Below, one piece after another: positions 25,501-40,000 of a stretch of DNA of 64,000 bases. Below the pieces are notes generated by a model. The model was not told the DNA's origin and ran no database searches. It saw nothing but the letters and a program-made list of their open reading frames with translations. The DNA comes from Diphasiastrum complanatum. Taxonomy: Eukaryota; Streptophyta; Lycopodiopsida; Lycopodiales; Lycopodiaceae. The stretch is taken from positions 28,169,934-28,233,933 of the forward strand of contig CM055113.1 in assembly GCA_029204225.1 (NCBI GenBank), in the 5' to 3' direction. The position numbers and the translations under genes are program-made. Within the stretch, counting starts at the first letter, position 1. Every line of letters starts with the position of its first letter.

Positions 25501-28500
25501 TATGGTCCATTGTGGTCATGATGTACAAGACAAAAACTGCTAAAAAAGGACACTAGCAACATAAATGCATACAAGAAAGACGCTTGCATAGATGTAAGAT
25601 CAGCTTTTTCAGCTTGTTTTCAGCATATTCCTATCAAAAATCATTGTTATTCCATTGATTATGATTGTTCTCCACATTTATCAAAATACTTGCATTCTCC
25701 TTCTGTGTTCTGGACATGATGTTTTGCTAATTATTACTCTGTACCAAGTTATGAACAAAACATCCACAAGAACACTTATATAGTTGAGTAATGTCTCTAT
25801 GCAGATTAAAAGTACAGAGAACAATGTCAAACTGATAGCTGAACAAGTGCATTGATGGAATCAAGCCAATACTCATTGAAATCTAATACATGCCAGTTAG
25901 ATCGTAGCCTGCATGGATCTATACTAAATAGCCCAACTCTCTAAACAATCAACCAAACCATAATGAGAGCTTATGGCCTATTTATACTTGTGAGTTAAGT
26001 GGTTCGCATGTTGTTCTACGACAAAAGGTTGTGTTATCTAGATGAGCTTGATAAAGTTACAAAAAAAAACTTCCTTTTGAAGGTTACAATCTAGAAGATT
26101 ATGCAATTTCAGAAGCATTTATGATTCAGCCAGTTGAATCATTGTGATGCTGTGAACGATCAAGTAATAAACATTTCAGAACTTGGCAATAAGTCAAATA
26201 ACCTACTTGAAGAGACAAGATCACATTGACACAATCAAACAAATTTTCCTCTGATATCTGACTTCCAGTCATAGCCCATGGAAGATCTGCTAGTGCCAAT
26301 GCAACCTGTAGGAATAACCATGATTTTCGATTTGTTAATATGTGCTTCAACAAAACACTCAATGACTTTCAGCACTTAAAACAAGAACTTCAAGATTAAC
26401 TATATTACCTTCAAACCTTCGGCTGAGCAATCAGAGATTGGCCATCCATGGTCCCTTGTAGAGTGTGGCCAGCCTCCTTTGGAGATTTTTTTGTACCACA
26501 ATTTTGTATCAAGGTTACCATCTTCTTGTATCTGGAGAGTCGAAGGAAGTTACAACATCAAGTTGCAATTACAATTCTAGAAAATTCTCAGCAAGTTATG
26601 TATCAACAGAACCACATGGAGAGTTGAGAAGAAGATTTATGCATTAGTGGATCCAATTAATACTGATCTACTTCTATATGTGCAACCTGAGTCTTAGAAA
26701 TGTAATTTTCAGCCTTCCTCAGCATTGAATCACACTCATCATGCAGTCTGGCAGCGAGTATTGCTTGAGTTCCCAAAACGGTTTCCCACATCTGACAACC
26801 ATTGTAGCCCTGCCCAGTTTCACAACAAAATGAACATTTCTGTACAATTGGATAGCTGACTCACTGTAGAATATTATTTTTTTTCTTGTAATGTTCAAAA
26901 TGTCAAGGCACTCTTCACAACTGCACTAACCTGCATTTTCATTCCATCTTCAGCTAGCCATAAATAATCATGCACCCTTAGCAAGTGCCTTTTGAAAGCT
27001 TCTGAATTTGGATCCTCAATCCAGCAACATAACATTACAGAAACCTGTCAAAAATGAAAAAGATTTTCCTGCAAAAACTTAATGGACTTCTTTACGATTC
27101 TAAAAGTCTCGCTGATGCTTGGAAGAAATGCTGACTTAAGCAATACAATGGTGCTGCTATCCTATTATTGGATTAGGAGATGGCTCAGTCCAGTTATCTG
27201 ACACAACTTACAATGCTCCCAGATTACGTTTCATACGGGGCCCTATCAGCGTAAGAACTGACATGGGGAATAACGGGACTGAAACAACGTTTGTGCTATA
27301 TAAATGGGCCACTTTAAAGTGGAAACATGAGGTTAAGAAAGCAAAGGTATCTCAGGTCTGAAACTTGACATAACAGCAAGAACAATATTACAGTGTCTTA
27401 AAAAAGAAAGACAAAAATAGTTGAATTTAAACTAACTGCTTTAAGAATCAAAGGCTAGGTTGCAAAATCATTACGTACTGTTGCTTTCCTAATAAAAGAC
27501 TCTACTGTGTCAAAGTTAAACCAATTTAGTTGTTTTAAACACTTGCTAGGAGATGTTTGCTGTCTCTTCCTTAAAGATAGTTTTTGCACAAATTCATATG
27601 CAAATGAGTTGAGAAGGCAGTTGGAGGCCTGGTGGAGCCCAAAATTAATAACTAAAGTCACAGAACAAGCAATTTCAAAACTTCAACAACGTTTCTCCCT
27701 GTTGATACATCAGAAATGCATCCAGGAGCATTTAGCACGCAAAAAAATAACTCAGTGAGCATTTGTTAAGTTTTCTACAAAACACCTTGCCATGTTGTAA
27801 AAGAGTGGGTTCCATTATGAAACGGTTTGGAGTGATTTTTTGCCTTCAACATTAACCATGTGCAGTATCAACCCGAGGACACATGTTTCACTCTGATAAA
27901 CTCTGTTCCACTTTTGTTGTCAAAAAGTTGTGCGAAGTTCTTGAACAATCAATCAAGGTTCTTGTAATGCCTACTTTTGTGCACTTAAGAATGCCAACCC
28001 TACAGAATAGAAAAAGTAAAACAACTATAAAAGGTCTGCATGAGTCCAGATAGATGCTATCAACATTTTACCATTCCTGGACACGACTTATGAACAGTTG
28101 TACAGGATAAATTTTTGATATATCACATGTCATTGAAAGAACATATAAATAGCAAAAGCAAAAACATTTTGCTTTTAAGATTCAAATGCTATTTTATGTG
28201 TGAATTGAAAAGCAGAAAGTAGAACCTTATAAACAGGTTACAACATTACATAGGAATCGAATTGGAACATAAATAGCACAAACTGGAACAAGATGATAAA
28301 ATTAAAATGGCATATAAACCTAGGTTCATGGACTTGTACATAGATGTCAGGTCATAAGCTCCCGATCCCTACATAGCACCAAGCAGTAGTAGCTAAAACA
28401 GTATCGAACATGGCAGGCTCTAATATCAATCACAAGATCTCACCAGCAATGAATGAAAAAGATAGCGATCACAGTGAATGCATTGGAGATATGAATCAAT

Positions 28501-28587
28501 TTGCAAATCTCTCTTTATTACATTGGGACAGTTCCGAGTTTCCTCACATCAGTTATATGTGGGCATATGATGTTTTCAGGCTATCCC

Positions 28588-28639
<52 letters not shown>

Positions 28640-28815
28640 ACTCGTTATGTTACTATTTATATTATGCTCATTGTCAAAATAGTTGTTTTAGCTGTAGCTT
28701 TAAATTATTATGATTTATAGGAGGAGACTTTTTAGCTCCCACAACAAGAAACACATTTGATATGTACTTTTTTTTATCTTACGTACATGTTGGTACCAAA
28801 TAAAAATTAATAAAC

Positions 28816-28902
<87 letters not shown>

Positions 28903-30994
28903 GGATAGTACCAAAAAAAATCTTGTTACTACAAGGTCAATCAGTACCTTTTACGAGATACGAAAGCCCTATTAGACAAAGTGTCGCCTTTCTATCCTTT
29001 ACAGCCTATTTTTTACTAAGGCACTCTTGCTTCTTCTGCAAGGTACACATTCAATGATGTGGATTGACTTACCTTAATCCAATGGACATGATTCGTTGCT
29101 TATTCCTCAAGGCACCTTGTTACTTCTTCAACAAGTTTCTCTCTTTCAACGTACATGGAAAAAGAGTTGGTTATTTAAGCATTGTATTAGGCTCTGCCAC
29201 AACTCTAATCACGACTGACCTCAACTCCCACATACATCTGTCCTCGACACCTACTTTCACCTTCATTTGGTGTGATGAAGAGCTATCTTGGCATGCAAGT
29301 TCAAAGGATTTTTTTCCAGCTTGTTACTCTACACTTTTGTGTATACATTTCTCTAATAGATAGACTATTCTTGCACCGATTTACTGCTCTACATTTACTT
29401 GCATTCAACCTGACTTTTCAGCGAGTTCATTCAAAGTTGTTGGTTGCTATCTTTCAGCAAGTTTTCATGCTAATTCATGATGTTTCTACAGTGATTTGGT
29501 ACTATTAACATTCAATACAACATAAATTTGGATTTCCAGGATAAATCTAGATTCTACACTTGTGGCTTGAGGTATAGCATCTATGCAAGATCTATTTTGG
29601 TGGAGTTGTAATGACGTTTTTCCCTTTTCGTTTCTAGCTTTATGCTACAAATATATTCCAGATATATTGAGGTTTTAAGGCTTGTTCCAATGAACTTGTA
29701 GACTAGTTCTATTTGCAATAGAATCTGGAACAGTTGCTTTGCCCCAAGATACAACTTGAATTCAGGTATGGTCTCAAGAATGCGCTACCTTAAGTAGAGC
29801 ATATGTGCACCTTACACTTCCAAGTCTACTAACTGGAATGCAGTACATAAGTTTGGTGAGCTTATGTCAGCCTATCTAATCATTCTAATTGACTTTTTAT
29901 GGATACGTTTGCAAGACTAAAGCTCCATACATAAGAATGGAATTAGGGTTTGATATACGAGTAATGCATTTGCAAATCTAGGGCTCAAAATGTAACAATG
30001 GAATTAGGGCTTGAGGTTCATCTACAGTTTTATGATATGAACACTTGTTAACTCAAACACTTGAATTGTTGGCTCATAAAAACTATGTGCATTGAGGAAA
30101 GGTCATGGCATCATCACAGGAGAACCTCACTACACATATCCATACATGGTTTTTTTTAACTGAGTTTTTGCATCTAGATAATCTATTCATGTCATGTCCT
30201 TTATCACATGCCAACAACAAATGGTTTTCCTACCTCTACCCAACCTTTGTAGTGGAGTAGTGCTTATGCTCACACTCATTAGTGGAAAAGTGCTCACGAT
30301 CTCACTCATCTTGTGCACACAAGGCGGTGTGGGTTGGCTTGTTGGGAGTTAAGCTTGACTTTACACACTTTACACATACAAAAGACAAGTATTACTAAGA
30401 TGTATTCATGAAGTATTATAGATTGGCATGTTCCAAGAAGTTGCTAGAGAAGAGCATAATTAGAACATGTGTGCCTTGAGAGATGTACAAAGCAATGAAC
30501 ACTTCATTTTTCAATGCCCATTTCCCATGTACATCGGACTCTTATGTCCATGGAGAGACACTCGCTCCAACCTAAGATTATGTCTCTATCTTGTTATGTG
30601 CCAGTTGGTAACTCAAAAACGTATTAACTTTATGTGTGTGTGAGTGTGTCTAAAGATACATACCATAGTTGCCCAGAAACATGTTTCTGGAAAAAACGTT
30701 CCCAGAAACGTGTTTCTGGGAGCAGAATCGTTCAGAAAGAGAAAAAAACTGATTATATATATTTTTGGCCCTAAAATTGCCTTAAACTAGACCTAAACAG
30801 GGATTAACTGGACCCAACCGTAACCAAAGCACATGGTAACTTACATAAATGCAATGCCATTGATCAGAGCTTTCATCTAAAACCCATATTACCCACAAAA
30901 ATGCAATGAAAACAAAAGTTTTCGGGAAATGCTCCCACATATCAGAACCGCGAACCGCGTTTCTGGAAGGGGGGTGCATACATACATATCCATC

Positions 30995-31027
<33 letters not shown>

Positions 31028-34000
31028 TATAGTACCCCATGGTACCGCCATTATGGTGCCGCCCTCAGACCCGCGGTACCAGGGCGGCACCATAATAATA
31101 ATATTTTTTATTATTTATTTATTTTTTTATTATTGAAAACCCCTTTTACTAGGGTATTTTAGGGTAACAAATTTTGAAAAAAAAAGTGTCAGGGTTTAGA
31201 AAAAAGGGGGCACTGTACAGGGGACTGTACAAGGGGCACTGTGGGGGAGCAGACCTTGGGGTCAATGGGAGTGCAGCATGTGGGGGAGCAACAAATCCGG
31301 ATAGGTACACCGTCACATGGGCACTGTGGAGGAGCAGACCACGGACCCAATCGAAGTGCAGCATGTGGTGGAGCAATACATGGGGCAGGTACAGTAGCAC
31401 ATGGGCACTGTGGGGGAGCAGGCCATGGGGCCAATGGGAGTGCAGCACGTGGGGGAGCAACAAATGTGGACAGGTACAAGGGCACATGGAGGGATCATCA
31501 ACAACTGCACATGGGGGAACAGGCTGTGGGGTTAAATAGGAACTCACGAGGCTATGAGAGCCAGTGAGAGGCTGCGAGAGAGAGGCTGTGAGAGCCAGTT
31601 CGAGAAACAAGTGTCGTGAGATGGTAGAGCGCATACCACCAAAGCCTGAGGGCGAAGCCAGGAGGAAGCTCGAGGAAGATGTCCAAAGGCACAACGGAAG
31701 GCATCGGAAGCAAGAGGCAGACATTACAGAGATGCTGCGACACTCGGGAGAGACACCCAGAGCTGCAGATCCCCGCCCCCGCTGTCGAGCTGGATTTGGA
31801 TGAGCAGATCGGAATGACTTCACACGACGGCAGTTCATCATGGTCATGGAAAGGGCTGCCCGCCGTCGGGCTGACCAGGAGGCAGCTCGGGCTAACCGGG
31901 AGGCAGAGCGAAAGCGAACAATGCACCTGACGAGGGCGAGGAGTCTGTGGAGGATCCGTAGAAATGTTTAGAGTGGATAGGATCCAGCCGTATGTGGCTA
32001 GCTGTCGTTATGTGGTTTTCGGCATAAGATGAGGCAACATTTAGTGTTTGACACAGTGTAAAGAATAGCCCCAGCCGTATGTGGCGGGATACGTATTGTT
32101 ATTTTGATACCACTGTTGAATTAATGTTCAACGTGTTTTTTGTGCAACGCATGCCTGGTGGAATGCAGTGTAATATGTGCGTTTATGAAATGCTAAAGAG
32201 GGGGTTGTATTTATGTGTTTCGCATCTGCTATCAATCTCTGTAGTTGAAACTAATTGAAAATACGCACATACCATTCAAAATAAAATTGAAAACAGAGCA
32301 TCACAATTACAAATTGACAAATACACAATGTGCAGCGAATAGAATACGTCCAACACTGGATATAATATGGAAAATGGTCTGAAAACAGTGTTCAACCATC
32401 TGGTCGCCAAACATGGAACATGATATCAGACTGCTAAAAATAAAATAACAGAGCTACAATCAATGCTCTTGCTCTAACTCAGACGAATGCTCCGACAACT
32501 CAGGGCCTCGAGTTGACTCTCGCAACTGATATCTATGCCTGTCTGGAACTGGCATGGGCTGTGTATCCGAGGAGGAGGAGGAGGACTCGTCATCCTCATC
32601 CTCCCAATCTGCCTTCGCATCAACCCCCAAGCAAGCCAAACCGACCAGACCTGCTCCAGCTGGCTGTGATACTGCACCTCTACCTGCACTCGGGGCCCTG
32701 CGAGGTCGTCCTCTCTTCCCTGACTGTTTCTGTACTCTGCCTTTCTTGTTCGGTGCACCCTTGGGCCTTCCTGGTCTCTTGCGGACGAGGGGAGCTGTCA
32801 ATGCCTCATCACCCCCATGCAGATCACCTGGCTGGCTAGGCTGGGCCCAAGCTAAGGCCGGCTGGGATAGAGAAGCCAAAGATGGCTGACCCTATGCAGC
32901 AGACAGTGGAGGATAGGTCCGTGGAGTGTCTGCCCGTGGGCCTGCTGCTAGTGGAGGAACTGGCTATGGAGGGGCCGTCCCTGCAGGAGGCAAGTATAGC
33001 GGCGATATGTATTGAAAGGGGCGCTGCGGTGGCCGGTACTGGTACATACTGGGTGCTGCCACTGGAGGAGCCACTGTGGATGTGGGCGCTACAAGGGAAA
33101 ACCTGGGCACTGAAGCCACTGGAGGAGCCATTGTGGATGTGGACGCTGCAAGAGAAAACCTGGGCACAGATGGTGGCCTGCCATGGAGACCTGGTGCTGC
33201 AGAAGTGGATGGCGATGGCCTCAACGGCATCGGTGGCACTGGAGGTGTTGTGCGGCGCACGTACACCCTCTGAGGAACTGGAGGAACTGCAGGCACCTCG
33301 TGTAGCTGCTCTGGCTGAGACTCTATGTAGGGCATGCTGGCTAGAGAAGATGGGGGCGCCCTGACGCTCGGCATCTGTTGGGCCTCTGAATCCAACTCTG
33401 CAATCAAGTCGTCCAGCTGGGCATCCGAATATAAATGTTCTGGGCTCTAGGACTCATCATGTGCACCATCCTCTGGATCATCCTGTGCCTGATCCCGTGC
33501 CTCATCCTGTGCACCATGCGGACCCTGCATGGCCTCCGAATCGGTACAATCAAAGTCATCTGGTGACTCCTCTGGTGTGCTGTCATAGAAATGCCTATGG
33601 CTCTGTGATGCACGCATCCAAGCAGCTGCGGAAGGTAAACCCAAATCACTCTGTCCCCTATCAAGAGCCTCCTCCATCATATCAACATAAGAAGGTATGC
33701 CACCGGCCCCCCCTGTGTGCCCTGCCCGTCTCCCGGTATAATCTGTGGCATGTGTCCCACCTCTACCACGTGATGCACATGTGACCCCTGCTCTAGGTGT
33801 GTGCCCAACACTTTATCATATGCCTCATCCCGCTCTGATCTGGCGAACACAACCCGAATGGGCTCATCCTCATCCTGATCATCCTCTGACACTGGCTCAT
33901 CTGCATCGTACAATGGAGGCTCTCTGTGCTCAAGCCCAAGCTCTCTCTCTCTCATCTCGGCAAGCTCCCTCTCTCTCTCTGCCATCAACTGTGTGCCCAG

Positions 34001-37000
34001 GTCATCTACAGGCATGGGATGGGTGCTGTCCGTAGGCAAGTCATCCTGGCGCTCCAAATCAGATATCTTCGTCTGCAAGGTTTAAAATTTGCATGTCAGA
34101 GAGACAACTTTATCAAAAAATGAAACCAACATACCAGGAGTCAACCAACATGCTATGGGAGAATAGCTTATCACCTGCAATGCGCTCGTAATGGTCGGAA
34201 GTCTCCTAGCGAGACGTGCGTTGGTGCTACAGAACACCAACCGCTCCAACTGACTCACTGACAACCGGTTTCTTCTCCTCGTGTGAATGAGTGCCCATGT
34301 GCTCCAATTACGCTCACACACAGAGGCAGCGCAGTCCTGTGGTACGTGCAATGTAAATGCTTCAGCACATGTGCACGGGTGGAAGGTCAACGAAACACAA
34401 CAATGGAGGATGAAATGAAATGCATACCTGAGAAAGGACACGCAGTGCAAGACGCTGCTGTATGGATGGATATGTGCTACCGAACATGGTCCACCAGGTA
34501 ATGGGAAGTTGCCTCCTCTCTAGATCCTGAGCAGTCGGGTGGCCGAACGTGCCCATGCCGAAACGAAATGCAGCGAGCTCCTCCATGAGCCTGATAGGAT
34601 CCAAACCTATGTGTGGACCCACCCTGTGAATGTACTGAAGCCAATCGGCCCCGAGCTCCCTGTCTGCGATCTGTGTTGGAGAGAGGAAGAGGGGATGCAG
34701 CATGTGTGCAACGCTGTGGATCCTGTGGAAGTAGTTCCACCGTGTCTCCCAGATGAACTTCAGCTCAGTCATCCTGCAGGTGAGAGGCATGTGGTTTAGG
34801 GCATTACGAAAAAACTTAACACTGACAGAAAAACAAACTAGCAATTACTGAAAAAATAAAGGCCAATTACATTACTATACTGCTTACCTCTCTGGCTGCA
34901 AGATTGGCAGCTGCAGGAACTGTCCAATCCGGTCCATGAGCTCATATACCAGTCCAAGTGTCGACCCCTCGCTGTCAGCCATCCGGAGCACAATGTAGAG
35001 TGGTCGAAGCAGTCCTGACAATGTCTGTGCATCCCTCCAGAACTGGTCTCCCCTCACCGTGGAAGAAAAGTGCTCCCCATCCTCAGTGTGCTGAAACGTA
35101 CTGGCACGCCAAAGATTACTGGCAACCATCTGTAGAAGTTGCACCCTACACCTGATCAGACGGTCGATGACCACCAAGTCGAATGCAAAGCGTGTGGGGG
35201 CTGGCTTACAGAGGTCCAGATGGCTCAACACCCGGAACATGGCAAGAACACGCCTCTTTCTGGTGACAAAAGTCACCAGAAAGAGGGCCTCATGGACGAT
35301 GGCTCTAATCCAGGGAAGTGCACCTATGTCCCCCATCAGAAGGTCTATGTCGTGCGCTGCACAGGGGGTATGAACAATGTGAGGGAACTCGGCCTCTAGC
35401 AGTACACCCATCTGAATGCAGTTCGTGGCATTGTCCGTCACCACCGTGACGACATGCTATGAGCCTATGGACAGGATGGAAGACCTGATGACATCAAACA
35501 TGAACTCTACAGATATGACTCTGCCCCCCCTGCTACAATCCACGGCCCTCAAAAACTGTGTGCCCATGCAGCTGGAGACCAATATGTTGAGGATCGGCCT
35601 CCTCCTAACATCAGTCCAGCCATCGCTCCATCTCTCTAGACAAGGACTCGACCCTATCCCTCAGCATATGTGTGCGGACAACCTCTGAACTAGGGATAGG
35701 GACTCTCCAGCTAGGGCTGACAGACTGTGCAAGGCGGAAGGCCCTTCTGAAGGGCTCAGAGTCGGTGATGGCAAATGGAAGATTCAGCTCATAAATCAGA
35801 CTGGCCACGGCCTGTGTAGCCTCTCTGTCCATGTGCGGCTGATGCACGCCGCAAATGCTCTGCTACCTAAGAACTCTCCCAGTTGGGCGACGGGTAGCGG
35901 ACCTCCAGCATGGTGCACCAAACATGATGGGAATGGATGATGACACGACAAGCTGGGCACTAGTAGATGCATCGGCTGTAGACGTGGAATGGGGAGAGTG
36001 GGATGCACTGGCAGGGATGGGTGCAGCAACATAAGTGGGGTGCACTGGTGGAGGGGGAACATATGGCATGGGATACGAAAACTGCTGGCTAGGGAGGTCA
36101 TCCGGATGGGAAGGGAGGGAGGAAGGGATCTCCTCAACATCCTCGAAGGCATCGTCACTGGCATCCTGGGCCTGCTCCTGCTCGGGCTGTGAAGAGCCCA
36201 TGAGAAAGTCGTAAACTGGGGGAGTGCGAGCAACAGTGGTGGTGGAACCGCAGAGGCAACTGGCGGACAAGATGGGACAAGATCCACCGGAATGGATGCA
36301 GATGGAGATGCGTCTAGCGGAACTATCTGAGGGGGGTGAGAGACAAAGGGACTGGACGAGGATGCACTCCCTCTCCTCGTGCGTGCCAACCAAGCAGGCA
36401 GCAACTCGGGGTCAACCACGTAAGGCGCGGTGCAAAACCGGAGAACACCCTCCGAAATGGTGTTCTCCCCCGCCACAAGACGTGGCCCGTAGGTGTCTAG
36501 AAGTCGCTGCCTGATAGGAACGGACATGCTGGCACAAGGGGCAGCATTCAGTGTGCCACCATTTTTGGCGTGTGTGCCGAGTAGGTGGCCTTTAAGGCGA
36601 GTGAGGGTGGCACTGAACTCAACCAAGCAATATCGACAACGCACGATCTTTGCACCGGACTTGTTGGACTTGTCGGGAACCCGCCTGCCAATGTCCACCT
36701 CGCCCCACAGATCGGCAAGGTTGGAATGCACCATTTCTGTAGAGGGAACTGGGGCAAACAGGCAGAGATGATGGCGAGTGCGATAGGTGGCAAAAAGCTG
36801 GAAAATCCACAACAAAGGCCGAAATAGCAATAACGGGGGCGAAAGCGATCAGTGCAACGCGAAGACAGTATGATGGCGAGGAGTGGGCGCACAACACAGA
36901 GGGCGCAAACAGCAGCACGATGGGCAGGGAGAGAGATGAAGCGAGGGGGGGGATTAGGTTAAAAAAATATATATTAAAATATTAAATATTAAAAAATATT

Positions 37001-40000
37001 AAATACTGTGGTACCGCGGATCAGTACGGATCCGCGGTACCGGGATCCGCGGATCCTGGTACCGCTGGATCTACGATATAGATATATATACACATGTTGT
37101 AGATCAGAGGACACAACATTCATCGAATGTGTGAGAGACAAGGGAGAGAGAACATTAATAATGTTTACATTGGATGATGTGCACAAATCACAATAGAGAG
37201 ACAAAGTAACAACTGATGTTCATACACATCTGATCCACCTAGTTGTCCATTTACACATAGGAGGGACCAAACCACTATTAATTACATTGTATGGCTCTTA
37301 GGTCTTCTTCTAGATTTGATACGTTCAATATGCATTGGGCACATTAGAATTTAGACGACTAATTCTCCAACAAAGAGGTCAAAAATTGCTTCTTTTCCTT
37401 ATATTTGGCTTGCAATTTTTAGCTTCTTAATTTTCTTTCTTTTGGGACAGTCACTAGCATAGTGTCCAAGCTTACCACAATAATGGCACTTACCATCTTT
37501 CTTGCTACCTCCACCTTTAACATTCTTAATTCATAGGGGCTTCCATCTAACATACAAAACAACTTCACTAGCAGTAGGTGTGCTTTTCATCCAGAATCTT
37601 CTTCAAACAAAGAAGAAAATTGAGAATATTGCAGGTGTAAAAATTAGGTTAATCAAAATAAGCCACAAGCCACACCTTCACTTGCCATTTATGGAAATTC
37701 TTTACTGTTTTACAAGTGATGCTTTATAAATGATTGTGTTCAACTCCTACATAAGGTATAATGACAAATAGACATAGAGAACTCAAAGATGTTATTGTCA
37801 TGCTTCATTTTCCACCACATTTGGCCAATGGTTGCTGATTTCAGTTGAGCTTCAATATGCACATTTGCAAGAAAAATGTAAAGCACCAAGCCTGATGGTT
37901 AATTTTTTAACCAGTTTGCCAAAAGAATACACAAGAGCATAATTCCTAAGGAGGAACAAATGAACAATCTATTGTACATGTCAAGGATTGTAGGACATTT
38001 GCCAACTTCCTAAAACTCAATCCATTACAAATTCTCACATAAGGATGAAATCATAAATATGTCAATTTACCTGCTAAATTTCCTACTCTGAGCTTGATTG
38101 TTTCTATTTTTGAGTCGGATTGACATATAGATAACGATTGCTAACTACCCTGCCACCATAATAGAACCATAGAACCCACGGTTCTGGGAACCGTGGAAGG
38201 AACTGTACCACGGTTCCTTGAACTGTGGTACGGCTCATGTAGAAAGAAAATTAATTAATTAATTAATTAATTTTCCTAAATTTCCCCCCCAAAACCCCTC
38301 AAAGCTAGTTTTTGTCCCTCTCTCTCTCTGTCTCCCTCTCTCTTATCAATTTGGGAGATCAAATCATTTGAAGTAAATAATCTAAGTAGGGAGAATCTGC
38401 TTTTTCTGAAAAAAAAATTGGCATTTTTTTAGCATTTTTTTGGGCTGTTTTTGGGAGCCAAAAAACAAATTAATTAATTAATTGATTGATTATTCAGTGC
38501 GGTTCACCACGGTTCTGGGCAAAAATTTTAAAGAACCGTACGGTTCACTGTACGGTTCTCAAAACCGTGGTGAACCGTTAACGGTTCATTGATTCTATTA
38601 TAGAACTCATTCAACTATGGATGTACAAATAAAAACATGCAATGTCAATATTATACTACCATTATACCTACATTTTTGTCACTATCAATGTTATATCTTT
38701 TGGAATACATGGTGAATATATTAAAATATATAGATGTTGCAAACTACATGCTCGATCTAGAACAAATATGAAATATGTGACACAATAAGGTTAACCATAA
38801 ATTTGATCTCACTAGCAAGGTGAGGATGCACTATGAAGAACTCTAATTCACTTTCTAACTCTCAGAATCAAGTGTATTCAAATGAGCAAAAGATTTAACT
38901 ACACCAAAAAATTTGTTCCATTTTCTACTACACCCCTAGTAGGTTATAAGAAATTATTGAGCATTCAAATTGTGTTAGCTTGGTTAGGTGAGTAAACAAG
39001 GAGAGACATGGCACAAGAGGAATATTAATAACCTTGCTCAAAGGCCCGATGCCAACATATCTGAAGTTTTCATCCTCCGTATGTATCCATTTGATGACTC
39101 TCTCAAGAGCTTTCTTCCTTACAAGCAAGCCGGGCCAACTCCTAAGCAAAGGCTCAGTGCACTGCTTTGCAAAGATAAATGCAAGGTCTTGGACAAAAGG
39201 TGTAGGATAATAGCGATCCTCCTACAACACAAAAGAGATACCAATATCCTTCAATATGGGAAGAACAACAAAATGTCGCACCCCTATGCTTACTGTAACT
39301 CTGATTATCAATGCATTCTAGAGTCCTCCATGAATTGAATTGTGAAATCTACTAATATTCCAGTCATTCTTTATCATAAAGACGATAACAAAACAGGACT
39401 ACCTAGTGTCCTTGTGATATACGTAACTTGAGCTAACCAAATGACTACAACTATAACAAGCCATTTATACGCAAAGATTACATAAAGTCACTGGACATGT
39501 TACATTCACGAAACTAAGTCTCCACCTTAAAAACTCTAACAAATTAAAGAATATAAATGCTAGGTAGTTGGCTTTGAGGTCCAAGTTTCTAGCTATGAAT
39601 TTTCAAATATTGAAGGTAATACCACAATCTCCACATGCTCAAAATATGTGAATGCAAAGTCGTTTTAGAAGATTTTTTGAAAGTATAGAATAATAATCTT
39701 CCCAAAAGCACACAAAAGTGCTGATGGTAGAAATACATGGGAGAGGGATTCTTAAAACAAAGACCTTTGAAAAGTAATCCATGCATTCCTATGTGTTCCA
39801 TGTTTATCTACCTACCTTAGCATACAATGAAAGAATGTAATCGCCATATGTAAAAATGAAATTTTACAAATAATTATGTAAAAGGACTTCATTGGTTAAT
39901 GGTTGAGACATTAATGGTCTTTTTACATGTCTTATTGTTAGGAAAAGATGAGCAAGGTATGGCATGTTTGATACCATGTTGGATTGGAGGCATATTGACC

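Larger units (their letters stand above)
31028..37075 (-). mobile_element. hAT-superfamily DNA transposon (about 6 kb)
   Basis: This GC-rich block in cyclase intron 7 is bounded by an identical 8-bp word ATATAGAT (31020-31027 and 37076-37083), the duplication length of hAT elements. The ends read TATAGTACCCCATGGTACC on the left and, reverse-complemented, CGTAGATCCAGCGGTACC on the right. They are imperfect inverted repeats dense in GGTACC, CCGCGG and GGATCC palindromes, including GGATCCGCGGATCC at 37043-37056. Inside, on the minus strand, is a decayed transposase gene. The flank is AT-rich and partly microsatellite, so chance agreement of the 8-mer is possible; the transposase and the palindromic ends support the borders independently. 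Confidence 0.75.

Noticed and set aside
31149-31930. Open frames of up to 232 codons on both strands
   Set aside because: They arise from an 85-bp GC-rich minisatellite and its flank inside the hAT element; no domain and both strands equally open.
37005-37075. Dense KpnI/SacII/BamHI sites resembling a cloning-vector polylinker
   Set aside because: The same motif style occurs at the opposite end of the element (31031-31090) and it lies inside an 8-bp-flanked hAT terminus, so it is a natural palindromic end rather than vector sequence.
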